A DNA stretch of 64,000 bases from Modestobacter altitudinis (GCF_005930475.1 NZ_SJEW01000007.1:1-64000), one strand, 5' to 3'. Shown: positions 8,354 through 17,112, counted from the first letter of the stretch. Numbers and translations are program-made. Notes: generated from the sequence alone by a model not told the origin.

Positions 8354-9010
8354 TCAGGGGGCCTCGGGCAGCACCCTCAGCGTCACCGACCGGTCGGCGG
8401 AGACCTCCGCCTCCAGACCGGCCAGCCAGCGCGGCTCCCCGGTGTCGCCGCCGGTGACCTCCACGCCGCAGGCGCGCAGGACGGGGGAGTGGGTGACCGC
8501 CACGGTGAAGGCGGTGGCGTCGGACCGGTCGGCGAGGCTGCCGGCGAAGGTGCGGATGCGGGCGGCCACGGCGGCCGCGTCGTCACCCGGCGGCTCCGGG
8601 TGCCGGACCCACCAGCCCACCCGGTCCGGGGCGGTCAGCCACTCGCTGAAGAAGGACACCTTCGCGACGTCGGCCTCGGTGAGGCCGGGCACTTGGGCGG
8701 CGAAGGCGGCCTCGCTGCTGACCATGTCGACGCGCACGCCGGCGAGGTAGAGGTCGGGGTTGCGCAGCGCGAACGCGACGCCCTCCTCCAGCACCTCGGC
8801 GCCGGCCTCGCGGGCACCCCGGGCGACCGCGGCGGCGGTGTCCCGGGTCCGGCGGGTCTCGCCGCTGATCACCCGGATCGGGCCGTCGGCCCGGCCGGCG
8901 AGCCGCCGGCCCACCTCGACCGCGGTCTGCAGGCCCTCATCGGTCACCGGGACGTCGCCGCGGTGCGAGGTGACCTCACCGTGGCGGAGCAGGAACAGGT
9001 GCTGGGTCAT
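8354..9010 (-). CDS. histidine phosphatase family protein
   Basis: A 218-residue phosphoglycerate-mutase-like protein. The phospho-accepting motif is LLRHGE (His10), an arginine-rich ETRRTRDT helix follows, and the second His lies in VTHSPV near residue 172. The family includes phosphatases and mutases acting on small phosphorylated molecules. The ATG at 9010 follows GGAGG closely. It is the last gene of the minus-strand set from 15.2 kb, but a strong hairpin separates it from the Tm-1-like gene, so its expression may be partly independent. The substrate cannot be read from sequence. Confidence 0.8.
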   Translation of the reverse strand: MTQHLFLLRHGEVTSHRGDVPVTDEGLQTAVEVGRRLAGRADGPIRVISGETRRTRDTAAAVARGAREAGAEVLEEGVAFALRNPDLYLAGVRVDMVSSEAAFAAQVPGLTEADVAKVSFFSEWLTAPDRVGWWVRHPEPPGDDAAAVAARIRTFAGSLADRSDATAFTVAVTHSPVLRACGVEVTGGDTGEPRWLAGLEAEVSADRSVTLRVLPEAP

Positions 9011-9035
9011 GGGACCTCCGGGTCGGGGACGAACA

Positions 9036-9070
9036 CGCCGGGACGCCGCCTCGGTGGCGGCGTCCCGGCG
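9036..9070 (-). terminator. strong intercistronic hairpin
   Basis: Perfect 15-bp arms (CGCCGGGACGCCGCC and its complement) close a 5-nt loop TCGGT between the Tm-1-like gene and the histidine phosphatase gene. It may terminate or attenuate the long operon before its last gene. Confidence 0.65.
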
Positions 9071-9092
9071 ACGGGTGGTGGGGCGGGACGGG

Positions 9093-10379
9093 TCAGCCGG
9101 CGGTGGTCACGCCGGCGGCCGGGATCCCGGCCTCCTTGCGCTGCTCCCACTGCTCGACGAAGAGCGCGTAGACGGCGTCGGCGAACGCGGTGTCGTTGAT
9201 GTTGGCGTCCATCTCGACCACCTGGACGGTCGGGTCCAGAGCGCTGCGGAGGGTGTCCAGCAGCGGCGTCACGTCGACGCCGTGCCACTGGCTGCCCTCC
9301 TTGAAGTAGTTGTCCAGCCCGTCGAGGGGCAGGGCGACCGCCTTCGGGCCGGGGGCGCGGTTGACGTGGTCGGCGATGTACTCGCCCAGCCGGCGCATCT
9401 CGTCCGGGGTGGCGAGCAGCGAGGTGATGTTCGGGTTGTGGATGATGATGTTGCGCTCGTCGGTGTCGAACTCGGCGGGGATGGTGTCGCGGGCACCGAA
9501 GTTGAAGCACTCGGCCGCACCGGGGACGACGACCAGCGGGATCCCGGTGCGGATCGCCGCCTCCATCCGGTCCACACCCGGGTCGAAGATGCCCTTGTTC
9601 CAGTGGTTGATGATCTCCGGCAGCGTGTAGTCGATCAGCCCGTCGATGGCGCCGGTGTCGATCAGGTGCTCCATGCCCGCGCCCTCGCCGACCGCGTGGA
9701 AGGTGACGACCTCGAAGCCGTTGTCCTCCAGCTGCTCGCGGATGCGCATGACGCCCGGGGTGGTCACCCCGAACATCGAGATCGCGATGAGCGGCTTGCT
9801 GGCCTCGGCCTGCGACCGGGTGGTCTCGTAGCCCCGCGCCAGGCCGGCGGCCGCGTGTGCGGCGTTGCTCAGCACCTGCTTGGAGATGCGGTTGAGCCCG
9901 GCGATGTCGGTGACGGCGTTCATCATCATCATGTCCGAGTGCCCGACGTAGGGCCGGGTGTTGTTCGAGGCCATGGTGCTGACGATCAGCTTGGGCACCC
10001 CGATGCCGAGGTTCTGCAGCGCGCCGCCGAGCAGGTCGGTGCCGCCGGTGCCGCCGAGGCCGAGCACCGCGTCGATCCGGCCCTGCTCGCACAGCTCGGC
10101 GAGCAGCAGGCGGAGGCCCTCGCTCATCTTCGTGATGGCGACGTTCCGCCCGCCGGCGCCCCCCTCGACGCCCGCCGCGAAGTCGGAGAGCTGCACGCCC
10201 GCCCGGGACGCCACCTCGCTGGCCGGGACGTCCGGCGGGAAGTACGGCTCGCCGAGGACGCCGCAGTCGACCACCAGGACGTCGACGTCCTGGGCGAGCA
10301 GGGCGTCCCGGACGTAGGCGTACTCGGTGCCCTTGGTGTCCAGGGTGCCGGCGAGACAGACGACGGGCTTGCGGGACAT
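9093..10379 (-). CDS. Tm-1-like ATP-binding domain protein (UPF0261)
   Basis: A 428-residue protein of the Tm-1-like/UPF0261 family. It opens with VVCLAGTLDTKG, the conserved N-terminal strand and loop, and carries the GLGGTGGTDL glycine-rich segment near residue 105 and the VPGAAECFNFG signature near residue 285. The plant homologue Tm-1 binds ATP; the bacterial enzymes are poorly characterised. The ATG at 10379 is preceded by AGAGGAG; a GTG at 10385 overlaps the stop of the molybdenum-subunit gene by 4 bp and is the alternative. Location inside a catabolic operon suggests an ATP-dependent or ligand-binding step, which is inference. Confidence 0.8.
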   Translation of the reverse strand: MSRKPVVCLAGTLDTKGTEYAYVRDALLAQDVDVLVVDCGVLGEPYFPPDVPASEVASRAGVQLSDFAAGVEGGAGGRNVAITKMSEGLRLLLAELCEQGRIDAVLGLGGTGGTDLLGGALQNLGIGVPKLIVSTMASNNTRPYVGHSDMMMMNAVTDIAGLNRISKQVLSNAAHAAAGLARGYETTRSQAEASKPLIAISMFGVTTPGVMRIREQLEDNGFEVVTFHAVGEGAGMEHLIDTGAIDGLIDYTLPEIINHWNKGIFDPGVDRMEAAIRTGIPLVVVPGAAECFNFGARDTIPAEFDTDERNIIIHNPNITSLLATPDEMRRLGEYIADHVNRAPGPKAVALPLDGLDNYFKEGSQWHGVDVTPLLDTLRSALDPTVQVVEMDANINDTAFADAVYALFVEQWEQRKEAGIPAAGVTTAG

Positions 10380-10381
10380 GG

Positions 10382-12775
10382 TCACTCCTCTGTGACGGGG
10401 GAACGGTGGGGGTGGTGCCGCGCCGGGCCCTCGGCGGACCCGGCGTCCTGCTCCGCGGCCTCGGCCGCCTGGATCGCCGCCCAGACCCGTTCAGGGGTCA
10501 GCGGCAGGTCTCGGATCACCACGCCGGCGGCGTCGGCCACCGCGGCGCCCAGCGCGCCGGCGGTGCACAGCAGCGCGCCCTCGCTGATCCCCTTCGAGCC
10601 GTAGGGGCCCGGGCCGTCGTGGTTCTCCACGGCGGCGCTGACCAGCTCGACGGGGACGTCCTTGAAGGTCGGGATCCGGTAGTCCAGGGCGCCGAGGTTC
10701 CGGATCCGGCCGTGCTCGTCGAGCAGCAGCTGCTCCATCTGGCTGTGGCCCAGGCCCATGATCGCGGCGCCCTCGTCCTGCGAGACGACCTGCAGCGGGT
10801 TCAACTCGGTGCCGACGTCGCTGACCGTCACGTGCCGGGTCAGCAGCAGCTCGCCGGTCTCCCGGTCGACCTCGACCTCGATCGCGGTGGCGTTGAACTC
10901 GTAGAACGCCGCGTCCCCGCCGAGCGGGTGCTTGCCCTTGCCGCGCAGCCGCCGGGTGCCCTGGCCCATGAACTCACCGCGCAGCGACCCGAGGGCCACC
11001 CGGGCCGCCTCCGGCAGACCGAGCTCGCCGTCGGGGGTCACCAGCACGCCGGGCCGCTCCTCCAGCTGCTCGGGCGGGACGCCGGTCGACTCGGCGTAGA
11101 GCGCCAGCACCCGCTGGCGCACGTCCTTGCAGGCCTCCAGCACCGCCGAGCCCATGAACACCGTCGAGCGGCTGGCGGAGGTCTGCAGGTCGAAGGGCAC
11201 GGTGCCGGTGTCCCCGCTGACCACGCTCACCTGGTCGAGAGGGGCGCCCAGCTCGTCGGCGACGATCTGCTGCCACAGCGTCCGTGCGCCCTGGCCCATG
11301 TCCGAGGTGCCCGCGTAGACGATCGCGCTGCCGTCGGCCAGCAGCCGGACCAGGCTCTGCGAGAGGCCCGAGGTCGCCCCGGGCTTGATGCCCACGGCGA
11401 TGCCCCGGCCCCGGCCCGGCGGCAGCGGCGTGCCCCAGCCGATCAGCTCGGCGGCCTTCTCCAGGCTCTGGTGCCACTCGCCGTCCGCCGCCGCGGCCGA
11501 CTCGCCGCGCACGAACGCCTCGCCCTTCGCGACCAGGTTGCGGCGGCGGACCTCCAGCCCGTCGAGGCCGAGCCGCCGGGCGCCGGCGTCGAGCTGGGAC
11601 TCCAGCGCCCAGGACACCTGCGGGCTGCCGAAGCCGCGGAACGCGGTGCTGGGGGTGGTGTTCGTCATGACCGCTCGGGCGTCGATCCGCACCCCGGGGA
11701 TGCGGTACGGCCCGGCCGCGACGTAGCTGCCCTTGCCCATCACGCGGGGGGCGACGTCGGCGTAGGCGCCGATGAGGAAGTCGGCGTCGACGGAGTGGAA
11801 GGTGAGCGCGCCGTCGGCGGCGAAGCCGGTGCGGGCGGCGATCCGGCAGCCGGCCCGGCGCATGCTCTGGAAGGTCTCCTCCAGGGAGAGCACCAGCCGG
11901 CAGGTCCGTCGGGTGCGCAGCGCCAGGAAGGCCAGCAGCGGCTCGAGCTTCGGGTTCTGCTTGCCACCGAAGCCGCCGCCGGGGTCCGGGGCGAAGACCC
12001 GCACCTGGTTCAGCGGCAGGCCCAGCACCGAGGCGAGGGTGCGCTGCAGCAGGTAGGGGTGCTGGACGGGGGAGTAGACGTCGAGCCCGCCGGCGTCGGT
12101 CGGGACGGCGACGGTGCCCCCCGGCTCGATCGGGAAGTGGGTGACCATCGGGAAGGTGTAGGTCTCCTCGACCACCACCTCGGTGCGCGCCTCCTCGGCC
12201 TCGACGTCGCCCCAGGTGTAGTGCGCCTCCTCCAGCACGTTCGAGTCGGCCAGCGCGTGGCCGGGGCGCAGCGAGGGGTCCTGCACCCGGTGGGCACCCG
12301 GGGCCAGGGCGTCGTCGAGGGTGTAGACGCCGGGCAGCTCCCGGAAGTCGACGCGCACCGCCCGGGCGGCGACCTGGGCGGCGTCGAGGGTCTCGGCGAC
12401 GACGGCCGCGACCGGCTCGCCGTGGTAGTTGACCCGGCCGTCGGCGAGCACCGGCCGGTCGGTGTGGGACACCCCGAACCGCGGCATCGGCGAGGGCAGG
12501 TCGGCCGCGGTGACCACGTCGACGACGCCCGGGACGGCGCGGGCGGCGGTGGCGTCGATGCCGAGGACGTCGGCGCAGCCCACCGGCACCGTCACCAGCG
12601 CGACCTGCAGCGACCCGGGGAAGCGCAGGTCGGCCACGAAGCGCTGGGCGCCCGAGGTCCGGTCGCCGCCGCCATAGCGGAGCACCGGCCGGCCGACCTG
12701 GCCCTGCGGGTAGGGGTCCGAGGGCTCGCCGAGCGCGTCGCGCTGCTCGATGGCTCGTTCCGGGGCCGTGGTCAC
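10382..12775 (-). CDS. molybdenum hydroxylase, molybdopterin-binding large subunit
   Basis: A 797-residue xanthine-oxidase-family large subunit. The N-terminal a/b-hammerhead domain (about 25-150) has VLADGRVNYHGEPVAAVV. Later come the cofactor-binding segments DPGGGFGGK and AFRGFGSPQ and a GMGQG-like run (DMGQGART). The C-terminal GSKGISEGA carries the expected catalytic Glu. It lacks the AYxCSFR loop of true CO dehydrogenase. Such enzymes hydroxylate N-heterocycles or oxidise aldehydes. GTG at 12775 overlaps the [2Fe-2S] gene by 4 bp (GTGA), so the three subunits are translationally coupled. Confidence 0.9.
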   Translation of the reverse strand: MTTAPERAIEQRDALGEPSDPYPQGQVGRPVLRYGGGDRTSGAQRFVADLRFPGSLQVALVTVPVGCADVLGIDATAARAVPGVVDVVTAADLPSPMPRFGVSHTDRPVLADGRVNYHGEPVAAVVAETLDAAQVAARAVRVDFRELPGVYTLDDALAPGAHRVQDPSLRPGHALADSNVLEEAHYTWGDVEAEEARTEVVVEETYTFPMVTHFPIEPGGTVAVPTDAGGLDVYSPVQHPYLLQRTLASVLGLPLNQVRVFAPDPGGGFGGKQNPKLEPLLAFLALRTRRTCRLVLSLEETFQSMRRAGCRIAARTGFAADGALTFHSVDADFLIGAYADVAPRVMGKGSYVAAGPYRIPGVRIDARAVMTNTTPSTAFRGFGSPQVSWALESQLDAGARRLGLDGLEVRRRNLVAKGEAFVRGESAAAADGEWHQSLEKAAELIGWGTPLPPGRGRGIAVGIKPGATSGLSQSLVRLLADGSAIVYAGTSDMGQGARTLWQQIVADELGAPLDQVSVVSGDTGTVPFDLQTSASRSTVFMGSAVLEACKDVRQRVLALYAESTGVPPEQLEERPGVLVTPDGELGLPEAARVALGSLRGEFMGQGTRRLRGKGKHPLGGDAAFYEFNATAIEVEVDRETGELLLTRHVTVSDVGTELNPLQVVSQDEGAAIMGLGHSQMEQLLLDEHGRIRNLGALDYRIPTFKDVPVELVSAAVENHDGPGPYGSKGISEGALLCTAGALGAAVADAAGVVIRDLPLTPERVWAAIQAAEAAEQDAGSAEGPARHHPHRSPVTEE

Positions 12776-13284
12776 CGCTCGCTCCTGCGCGCCGCCGTGG
12801 CCTGCACCGCGCGGACGATGCGCTGGTAGCCGGCGCAGCGGCACAGGTTGCCCGACAGCGCCTCGCGGATCTGGGCCTCGTCCGGGTCGGGGTTGGTCCG
12901 CAGCAGGTACTCCGCGGACACCACCTGGCCGGGGATGCAGAACCCGCACTGCACGGCCCCGGCGTTGAGGAACTCCTCCTGCAGGTCGGTGAGCCCGTCG
13001 GCGGACAGCCCCTCGACGGTGGTGACCTCGTGTCCCTCGGCCTCCACGCACAGCACCAGGCAGGAGTTCACCGCCCGGCCGTCGAGCAGCACGGTGCACG
13101 CCCCGCACTCGCCCTCGGCGCAGCAGCTCTTGGTGCCGGGCAGCCCGACCTCGTCGCGGAGGCCGTCGAGGAGGGTGCGGTGGGTGGGGACGGCGACGGT
13201 GCGCTGGCTGCCGTTGACGGTCAGCGTGACCGTCTCCAGCGGGTCGTCGTCGAGGTGGTCGGGTATGCGGGCGGTGCTGGTCAC
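12772..13284 (-). CDS. molybdenum hydroxylase, [2Fe-2S] small subunit
   Basis: A 170-residue iron-sulfur subunit. The plant-ferredoxin-type cluster ligands are CCAEGECGAC and a further Cys in NSCLV. The second cluster uses CGFC (QCGFCIPG) and CRC (NLCRCAGY). It passes electrons from the Mo site to the FAD subunit. GTG at 13284 overlaps the FAD-subunit stop by 4 bp, and its own stop overlaps the large-subunit start by 4 bp. An N-terminal extension of about 15 residues precedes the ferredoxin fold. Confidence 0.92.
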   Translation of the reverse strand: MTSTARIPDHLDDDPLETVTLTVNGSQRTVAVPTHRTLLDGLRDEVGLPGTKSCCAEGECGACTVLLDGRAVNSCLVLCVEAEGHEVTTVEGLSADGLTDLQEEFLNAGAVQCGFCIPGQVVSAEYLLRTNPDPDEAQIREALSGNLCRCAGYQRIVRAVQATAARRSER

Positions 13285-14135
13285 GACGCCATCTCCCTGG
13301 GGTCCCGGCGGTCCGCCGCAGCGAGGACCGCGCGCTTGGTCAGTACGCGGAGCGTCGCGAGCCGGTACTCGCGGCTGCCCCGCACGTCGGTGATCGGGGT
13401 GGCGACCGCCAGCAGCTCGTCCAGCGCCCGGTCCAGCGACGTGTCGTCGGTGAGGTCGACCGGGCCGGGGACCTCGGTGCGCAGCGGCCGCGGGCCGACC
13501 GCACCCATCCCGACCACCAGCCCGCCGTCGGGGCCGACGCGGGCGGCGACGCTGACCGTCGCCAGGTCGACCCCCCGGCGCCGGGTGAGCCGACGGAAGG
13601 CCGAGCCGGAGCCCGGGGCGGGGCGGGGCAGGTCGAGCCGGGTGACCAGCTCGCCGGGCCCGCACAGCGTCCGGCGCGGGCCGAGGAAGAACTCGTCCAG
13701 CGACGCCGTCCGGTCGCCGTCCAGGGAGGTGATCGTCACCCGGGCGCCGTGCACGAGCAGCGGGGGAGCGGTGTCCGCGGCCGGGGAGGCGTTGCACGAG
13801 TTGCCGATCAGGCTGGCCCGGTTGCGGATCGCCACGGACCCGACGGTGAGGGCCGCCTCGACCAGGGCCGGGAACCACGCGCGGACGACGGGGTGGCCGA
13901 CGAGCTCGCCCATGGTGAAGGTGGGACCGATCCGCACGGCGTCGTCGGTCACGACGACCGGCTCGGGCAGGTCGGTCACGCCCTTGAGGTCGACGAAGGC
14001 GTCGACGGCGTCGTGGTGGTGCCGCAGGCCGACCAGCAGGTCGGTGCCGCCCACCAGGGGTCGGGCCCGCGGGCCCCCCGCGGCGAGCGCGGCGAGCGCG
14101 TCGGCACGGCTGGTCGGCCGGTGGTACTCCGTCAT
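13281..14135 (-). CDS. molybdenum hydroxylase, FAD-binding medium subunit
   Basis: A 284-residue CoxM/XdhB-type flavoprotein. The first FAD segment is ARPLVGGTDLLVG (about 27-39) and the second is SVAIRNRASLIGNSCNASPAAD (positions 105-126). The C-terminal CO-dehydrogenase flavoprotein domain follows. ATG at 14135 has the upstream GGGAG-type site; the open frame reaches 14189 with a poorer start. It is the first of the three coupled hydroxylase genes, 25 bp after the zinc dehydrogenase. Confidence 0.9.
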   Translation of the reverse strand: MTEYHRPTSRADALAALAAGGPRARPLVGGTDLLVGLRHHHDAVDAFVDLKGVTDLPEPVVVTDDAVRIGPTFTMGELVGHPVVRAWFPALVEAALTVGSVAIRNRASLIGNSCNASPAADTAPPLLVHGARVTITSLDGDRTASLDEFFLGPRRTLCGPGELVTRLDLPRPAPGSGSAFRRLTRRRGVDLATVSVAARVGPDGGLVVGMGAVGPRPLRTEVPGPVDLTDDTSLDRALDELLAVATPITDVRGSREYRLATLRVLTKRAVLAAADRRDPREMAS

Positions 14136-14160
14136 CGTTGCCTTCTCCCGGGACGGCCGG

Positions 14161-15216
14161 TCAGGGATGGATGATGATCTTGACGGCACCGCTGGAGCGG
14201 TCGTCGAAGACGGCCAGCGCCTCGGCGTACTCCGACAGCGGGAAGTGGTGCGTGATCAGCTCGCCGACGCGCATCCGGCCGTCGGCGACGAACGGCATGA
14301 CCCGCCGCATCTCCCCGGCCGAGGCGCGCGAGCCGACCAGTTCGAGCTCGTCGAGCACGAGCGACTGCAGGCGGAGGGCGACGTCCTCGGTCGGGATGCC
14401 GACCATCGCGCAGCGGCCGCCGCGGCGCAGCATCGCCATCGCCCAGGTCAGCGTCTCGGGGACCCCGGCGCACTCCAGGACGACGTCGGCGCCCAGCCCG
14501 CCGGTGAGCCCGCGGACCGCCGCGACCGGGTCGCCGGCGGTGGTGTCCACGGTCAGGAACCCGAGAGCCGCGGCCTTCTGCAGCCGGTGCCCGCGGCCGA
14601 CGACGACCACCCGGGCGGCGCCACAGATCGTGGCCGCGTCGCCGGCGAGCAGGCCGATCGCGCCGGCGCCGGTCACCGCCACGGTGTCCCCGGGCTTGAT
14701 GTTGCCGCGGCGGGCCACGTGCAGCGCGATGCTGGCCGGGTCGACGACGGCGCCCTCCTCGAAGGACACCTCGTCGGGCAGCGGGAAGACGCACTTCACG
14801 TCGTGCACGACGTAGGTGGCGTCGCAGCCCTGCACGTTGTGCCCGTACTGGGCGTGCAGCCCGGGCTTGCCGTAGTTCTCGCAGAGGTTGTACTGCCCCT
14901 CGACGCACTTCTGGCAGGCCCCGCAGGCGTTGTGGCTGGTGCCGGCGACCCGGTCGCCCACCGAGAAGCCGAAGGCCGCCGCGTTCTCCCCGAGGGCGAC
15001 GATCTCGCCGGCCCACTCGTGGCCGGGGGTGAACGGGAAGGCCGGCGGCCAGAAGCCGGGGTAGTGGCCGTGGATGAGGTGCGCGTCGGTGCCGCAGATC
15101 GAGGTCGCCCGCACCCGGGCGAGCACCTCGTTGCGTCCCGGCTGGGGGATCGGCTTCTCCTGGATCTCCAGCTCGTCCGGTTCCAGGACCACCAGGGCCT
15201 GCATCGTCTCGGTCAC
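14161..15216 (-). CDS. zinc-dependent dehydrogenase, L-threonine/sorbitol dehydrogenase-like
   Basis: A 351-residue MDR enzyme. Its catalytic-zinc signature is SICGTDAHLIHG followed by GHEWAGEI. The structural-zinc lobe CGACQKC has further Cys residues at NLC and in the following segment. The Rossmann loop GAGAIG is near residue 180. It resembles threonine dehydrogenase and other NAD-dependent polyol/amino-alcohol dehydrogenases. It is the promoter-proximal gene of the unit running to 8354, and two copies of the GntR operator lie 50-104 bp upstream of its ATG. It probably oxidises a secondary alcohol to the ketone used by the BKACE protein. Confidence 0.88.
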   Translation of the reverse strand: MTETMQALVVLEPDELEIQEKPIPQPGRNEVLARVRATSICGTDAHLIHGHYPGFWPPAFPFTPGHEWAGEIVALGENAAAFGFSVGDRVAGTSHNACGACQKCVEGQYNLCENYGKPGLHAQYGHNVQGCDATYVVHDVKCVFPLPDEVSFEEGAVVDPASIALHVARRGNIKPGDTVAVTGAGAIGLLAGDAATICGAARVVVVGRGHRLQKAAALGFLTVDTTAGDPVAAVRGLTGGLGADVVLECAGVPETLTWAMAMLRRGGRCAMVGIPTEDVALRLQSLVLDELELVGSRASAGEMRRVMPFVADGRMRVGELITHHFPLSEYAEALAVFDDRSSGAVKIIIHP

Positions 15217-15265
15217 GTTCGGTCTCCCGGTGCGTCGCGGTGCGGCGGATGTGTGACCCGCTTCA

Positions 15266-15276
15266 CCGATTATCGA
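15266..15276. promoter_or_regulatory. putative GntR operator (copy 2, one mismatch)
   Basis: CCGATTATCGA matches TCGATNATCGA except for its first base. It lies 50 bp upstream of the zinc-dehydrogenase ATG at 15216, a position suited to repression. Confidence 0.55.
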
Positions 15277-15309
15277 AAGTAGGGCGGGGCGTCGGTGCCG
15301 TCAAGGTCA

Positions 15310-15320
15310 TCGATCATCGA
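15310..15320. promoter_or_regulatory. putative GntR operator (copy 3, perfect)
   Basis: TCGATCATCGA is a perfect palindrome with a 1-nt centre. It lies between the gntR stop and the zinc-dehydrogenase promoter, 44 bp from copy 2 centre to centre. Confidence 0.55.
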
Positions 15321-15332
15321 CGAGGACGGCGC

Positions 15333-16022
15333 TCAGCTCTCGGCAGGGGCGCCGACGACGGTGGGGTGGTGGGCCTGCAGCAGGTCGCTGACCGAGAGCT
15401 GGTGCGCCCGGGCGGCGGCTGCGGCGGCCTCGGCGTCCCGGGCTCGCAGGGCCGTCAGGATCGGCACGTGCTCGGCCACGATCCCGCGCACGTCGACGCC
15501 GGGCAGGGTGAGGGTGATGAAGGTGCGGGCGAAGGGGGCGAGCTGGTCGAAGGCCCGCTGCAGGGCGTGGTTCTCCGACGCCTCGGCGATGAGGTGGTGG
15601 AACCGGACGTCGGCGTCGGTGACGCCGGAGGAGTCCCCGTCGTCCAGCCGCGCCGACATCTCCGCGACCAGTGCCCCCAGCGCGTCCAGGGTGGCGTCCG
15701 GGATGCGCTCGGCCGCCAGCCGGGCGGCGAGGGCGTCCACCTCGGCCCGCACCAGGCTGACGTCGGCGAGCTCCTTGGCGCTGGGCAGCCGGACCCGGGC
15801 CCCGCGGCGGGGGTGGATGGTGACGATCCCGACCGCGGCCAGCTCGCGCAGGCCCTCGCGCACCGGGGACTGGCTCAGCCCCAGCTCCTTGGCGAGCTGG
15901 AACTCGACGATCCGCTCACCGGGCCGGTAGTGGCCGCCGACGATCCGGTCCAGCACCAGCCTCTTGACCGTCGCCGAGAGCAGCTCGCCGCCGAAGTCGG
16001 CGCCCGGCCGGGTCTCGCTCAT
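15333..16022 (-). CDS. GntR-family transcriptional regulator (FCD/FadR subfamily)
   Basis: A 229-residue regulator. The winged helix occupies about 10-80, with RIVGGHYRPGERI, the LGLSQSPVREGLREL recognition-helix region and the wing VTIHPRRGARV. Residues about 95-220 form an all-helical FCD ligand-binding domain with the metal-site pattern (FHHLIAEASENHAL and a later H). ATG at 16022 has GAGG 8 nt upstream; a GTG at 16040 overlapping the BKACE stop by 4 bp is the alternative. It is co-transcribed with BKACE and is the obvious candidate for binding the four TCGATNATCGA sites. The effector is probably a pathway acid. Confidence 0.9.
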   Translation of the reverse strand: MSETRPGADFGGELLSATVKRLVLDRIVGGHYRPGERIVEFQLAKELGLSQSPVREGLRELAAVGIVTIHPRRGARVRLPSAKELADVSLVRAEVDALAARLAAERIPDATLDALGALVAEMSARLDDGDSSGVTDADVRFHHLIAEASENHALQRAFDQLAPFARTFITLTLPGVDVRGIVAEHVPILTALRARDAEAAAAAARAHQLSVSDLLQAHHPTVVGAPAES

Positions 16023-16036
16023 CGCACCCGCCTCGG

Positions 16037-16963
16037 TCACCGGGGGCCGGAGTCCCGCAGGTCGAGGCGGCGCCGCGCCTCCGCCGGGGTCGCGATCTGC
16101 CGGTGCAGCAGGCCGGCGATGGCGGTGATCCGCTCCACCTGGGCGGCGTTGGACTCGGCGAGCTTCCCCGGCCCGTCCCACAGCGAGTCCTCCAGCCCGA
16201 CCCGGGCGTTGCCGCCCAGGGAGAGCGCGATCGTGCCCAGCCGGATCTGCGCGGAACCGGCGCCCAGCACCGACCACTCGAAGTCCTCGCCGAACAGCCG
16301 GTGCGCCGTCCGGTGCATGTGCGCGAGGTCCTCGAAGTCCGCACCGGTGCCGCCGAGCAGGCCGAAGACGGTCTGCACGAACAGCGGCGGGCGCACCAGG
16401 CCGCGGTCGAGCATGTTCGCCAGGTTGTACAGGTGCGCGGTGTCGTAGCACTCGAACTCGAAGCGGGTGCCCTGGTCGCCGCAGACCTTGAGGATCCGCT
16501 CGATGTCGGCGTAGGTGTTCTTGAAGACGACGTCCTTGTCGGCCAGGCGCTCCCGCTCCCACTCGTGCTTGAAGCTGGGGTACCGGTCGAGCATCGGGAA
16601 CAGGCCGAAGTTCATCGAGCCCATGTTCAGCGAGGCGAGCTCCGGGGCCAGCTGCACCGCCGGGGCGATCCGCTCGTCGACGGTCATGTGCGGGCTGCCG
16701 CCGGTGGTCAGGTTGATGACCACGTCGGAACGGTCCTTGACGACCGCCAGGACCTCCTTGAACAGCCCCGGGTCCTGCACGGGGTGGCCGTCCTGCGGGT
16801 CACGCACGTGCAGGTGGACGATCGCCGCGCCGGCCGCTGCGGCGCCGAGGGCCGCCTCGGCGATCTCCTCGGGGGTCACCGGCAGTGCGGGGGACATCGT
16901 CGGGGTGTGGATCGCGCCCGTGGGAGCGCAGGTGATGATCGCCGACGTCGCGTGCTTGGCCAT
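16037..16963 (-). CDS. 3-keto-5-aminohexanoate cleavage enzyme-like protein (BKACE family)
   Basis: A 308-residue DUF849/BKACE TIM-barrel enzyme. It starts AIITCAPTGAIHTPTMSP and carries the zinc-ligand segment HLHVRD (about 50-55), then TTGGS and LNMGSMNFG. Family members use Zn and acetyl-CoA to split a beta-keto acid into acetoacetate and a new CoA ester; specificity is set by a few active-site residues. The gene precedes gntR with a 4-bp gap-to-overlap arrangement and is divergent from the cyclase gene, with one perfect operator between them. This strongly suggests that the pathway passes through a beta-keto acid. Confidence 0.9.
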   Translation of the reverse strand: MAKHATSAIITCAPTGAIHTPTMSPALPVTPEEIAEAALGAAAAGAAIVHLHVRDPQDGHPVQDPGLFKEVLAVVKDRSDVVINLTTGGSPHMTVDERIAPAVQLAPELASLNMGSMNFGLFPMLDRYPSFKHEWERERLADKDVVFKNTYADIERILKVCGDQGTRFEFECYDTAHLYNLANMLDRGLVRPPLFVQTVFGLLGGTGADFEDLAHMHRTAHRLFGEDFEWSVLGAGSAQIRLGTIALSLGGNARVGLEDSLWDGPGKLAESNAAQVERITAIAGLLHRQIATPAEARRRLDLRDSGPR

Positions 16964-16986
16964 GAGAGCCTCCCTGAGTGTGTTCT

Positions 16987-16999
16987 CTCGATAATCGAG
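16987..16999. promoter_or_regulatory. putative GntR operator (copy 4, perfect, extended)
   Basis: CTCGATAATCGAG is a perfect 13-base palindrome (centre A at 16993) containing the TCGATNATCGA core. It lies between the divergent BKACE and cyclase genes, 24 bp upstream of the BKACE start, so one site could control both directions. Confidence 0.65.
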
Positions 17000-17112
17000 G
17001 GTAGCGTGCCGATGTGACGCCGGCCACCGGGAGGTCGTCCGGTGCCGTGCCTGCCGCCCTGTCCCTGGCCGCCCCGCGGCCGACCGGCACGACCGACGGA
17101 GGAGAGCCCCGC

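Noticed and set aside
10406-12829. An 807-codon plus-strand frame antisense to the molybdenum subunit
   Set aside because: The opposite strand has all cofactor motifs; the antisense frame shows only high-GC composition bias.
10382-14135. Aerobic CO dehydrogenase (coxLMS)
   Set aside because: The large subunit lacks the AYxCSFR active-site loop and the gene order is FAD, [2Fe-2S], Mo with catabolic neighbours, so only a general Mo hydroxylase is claimed.
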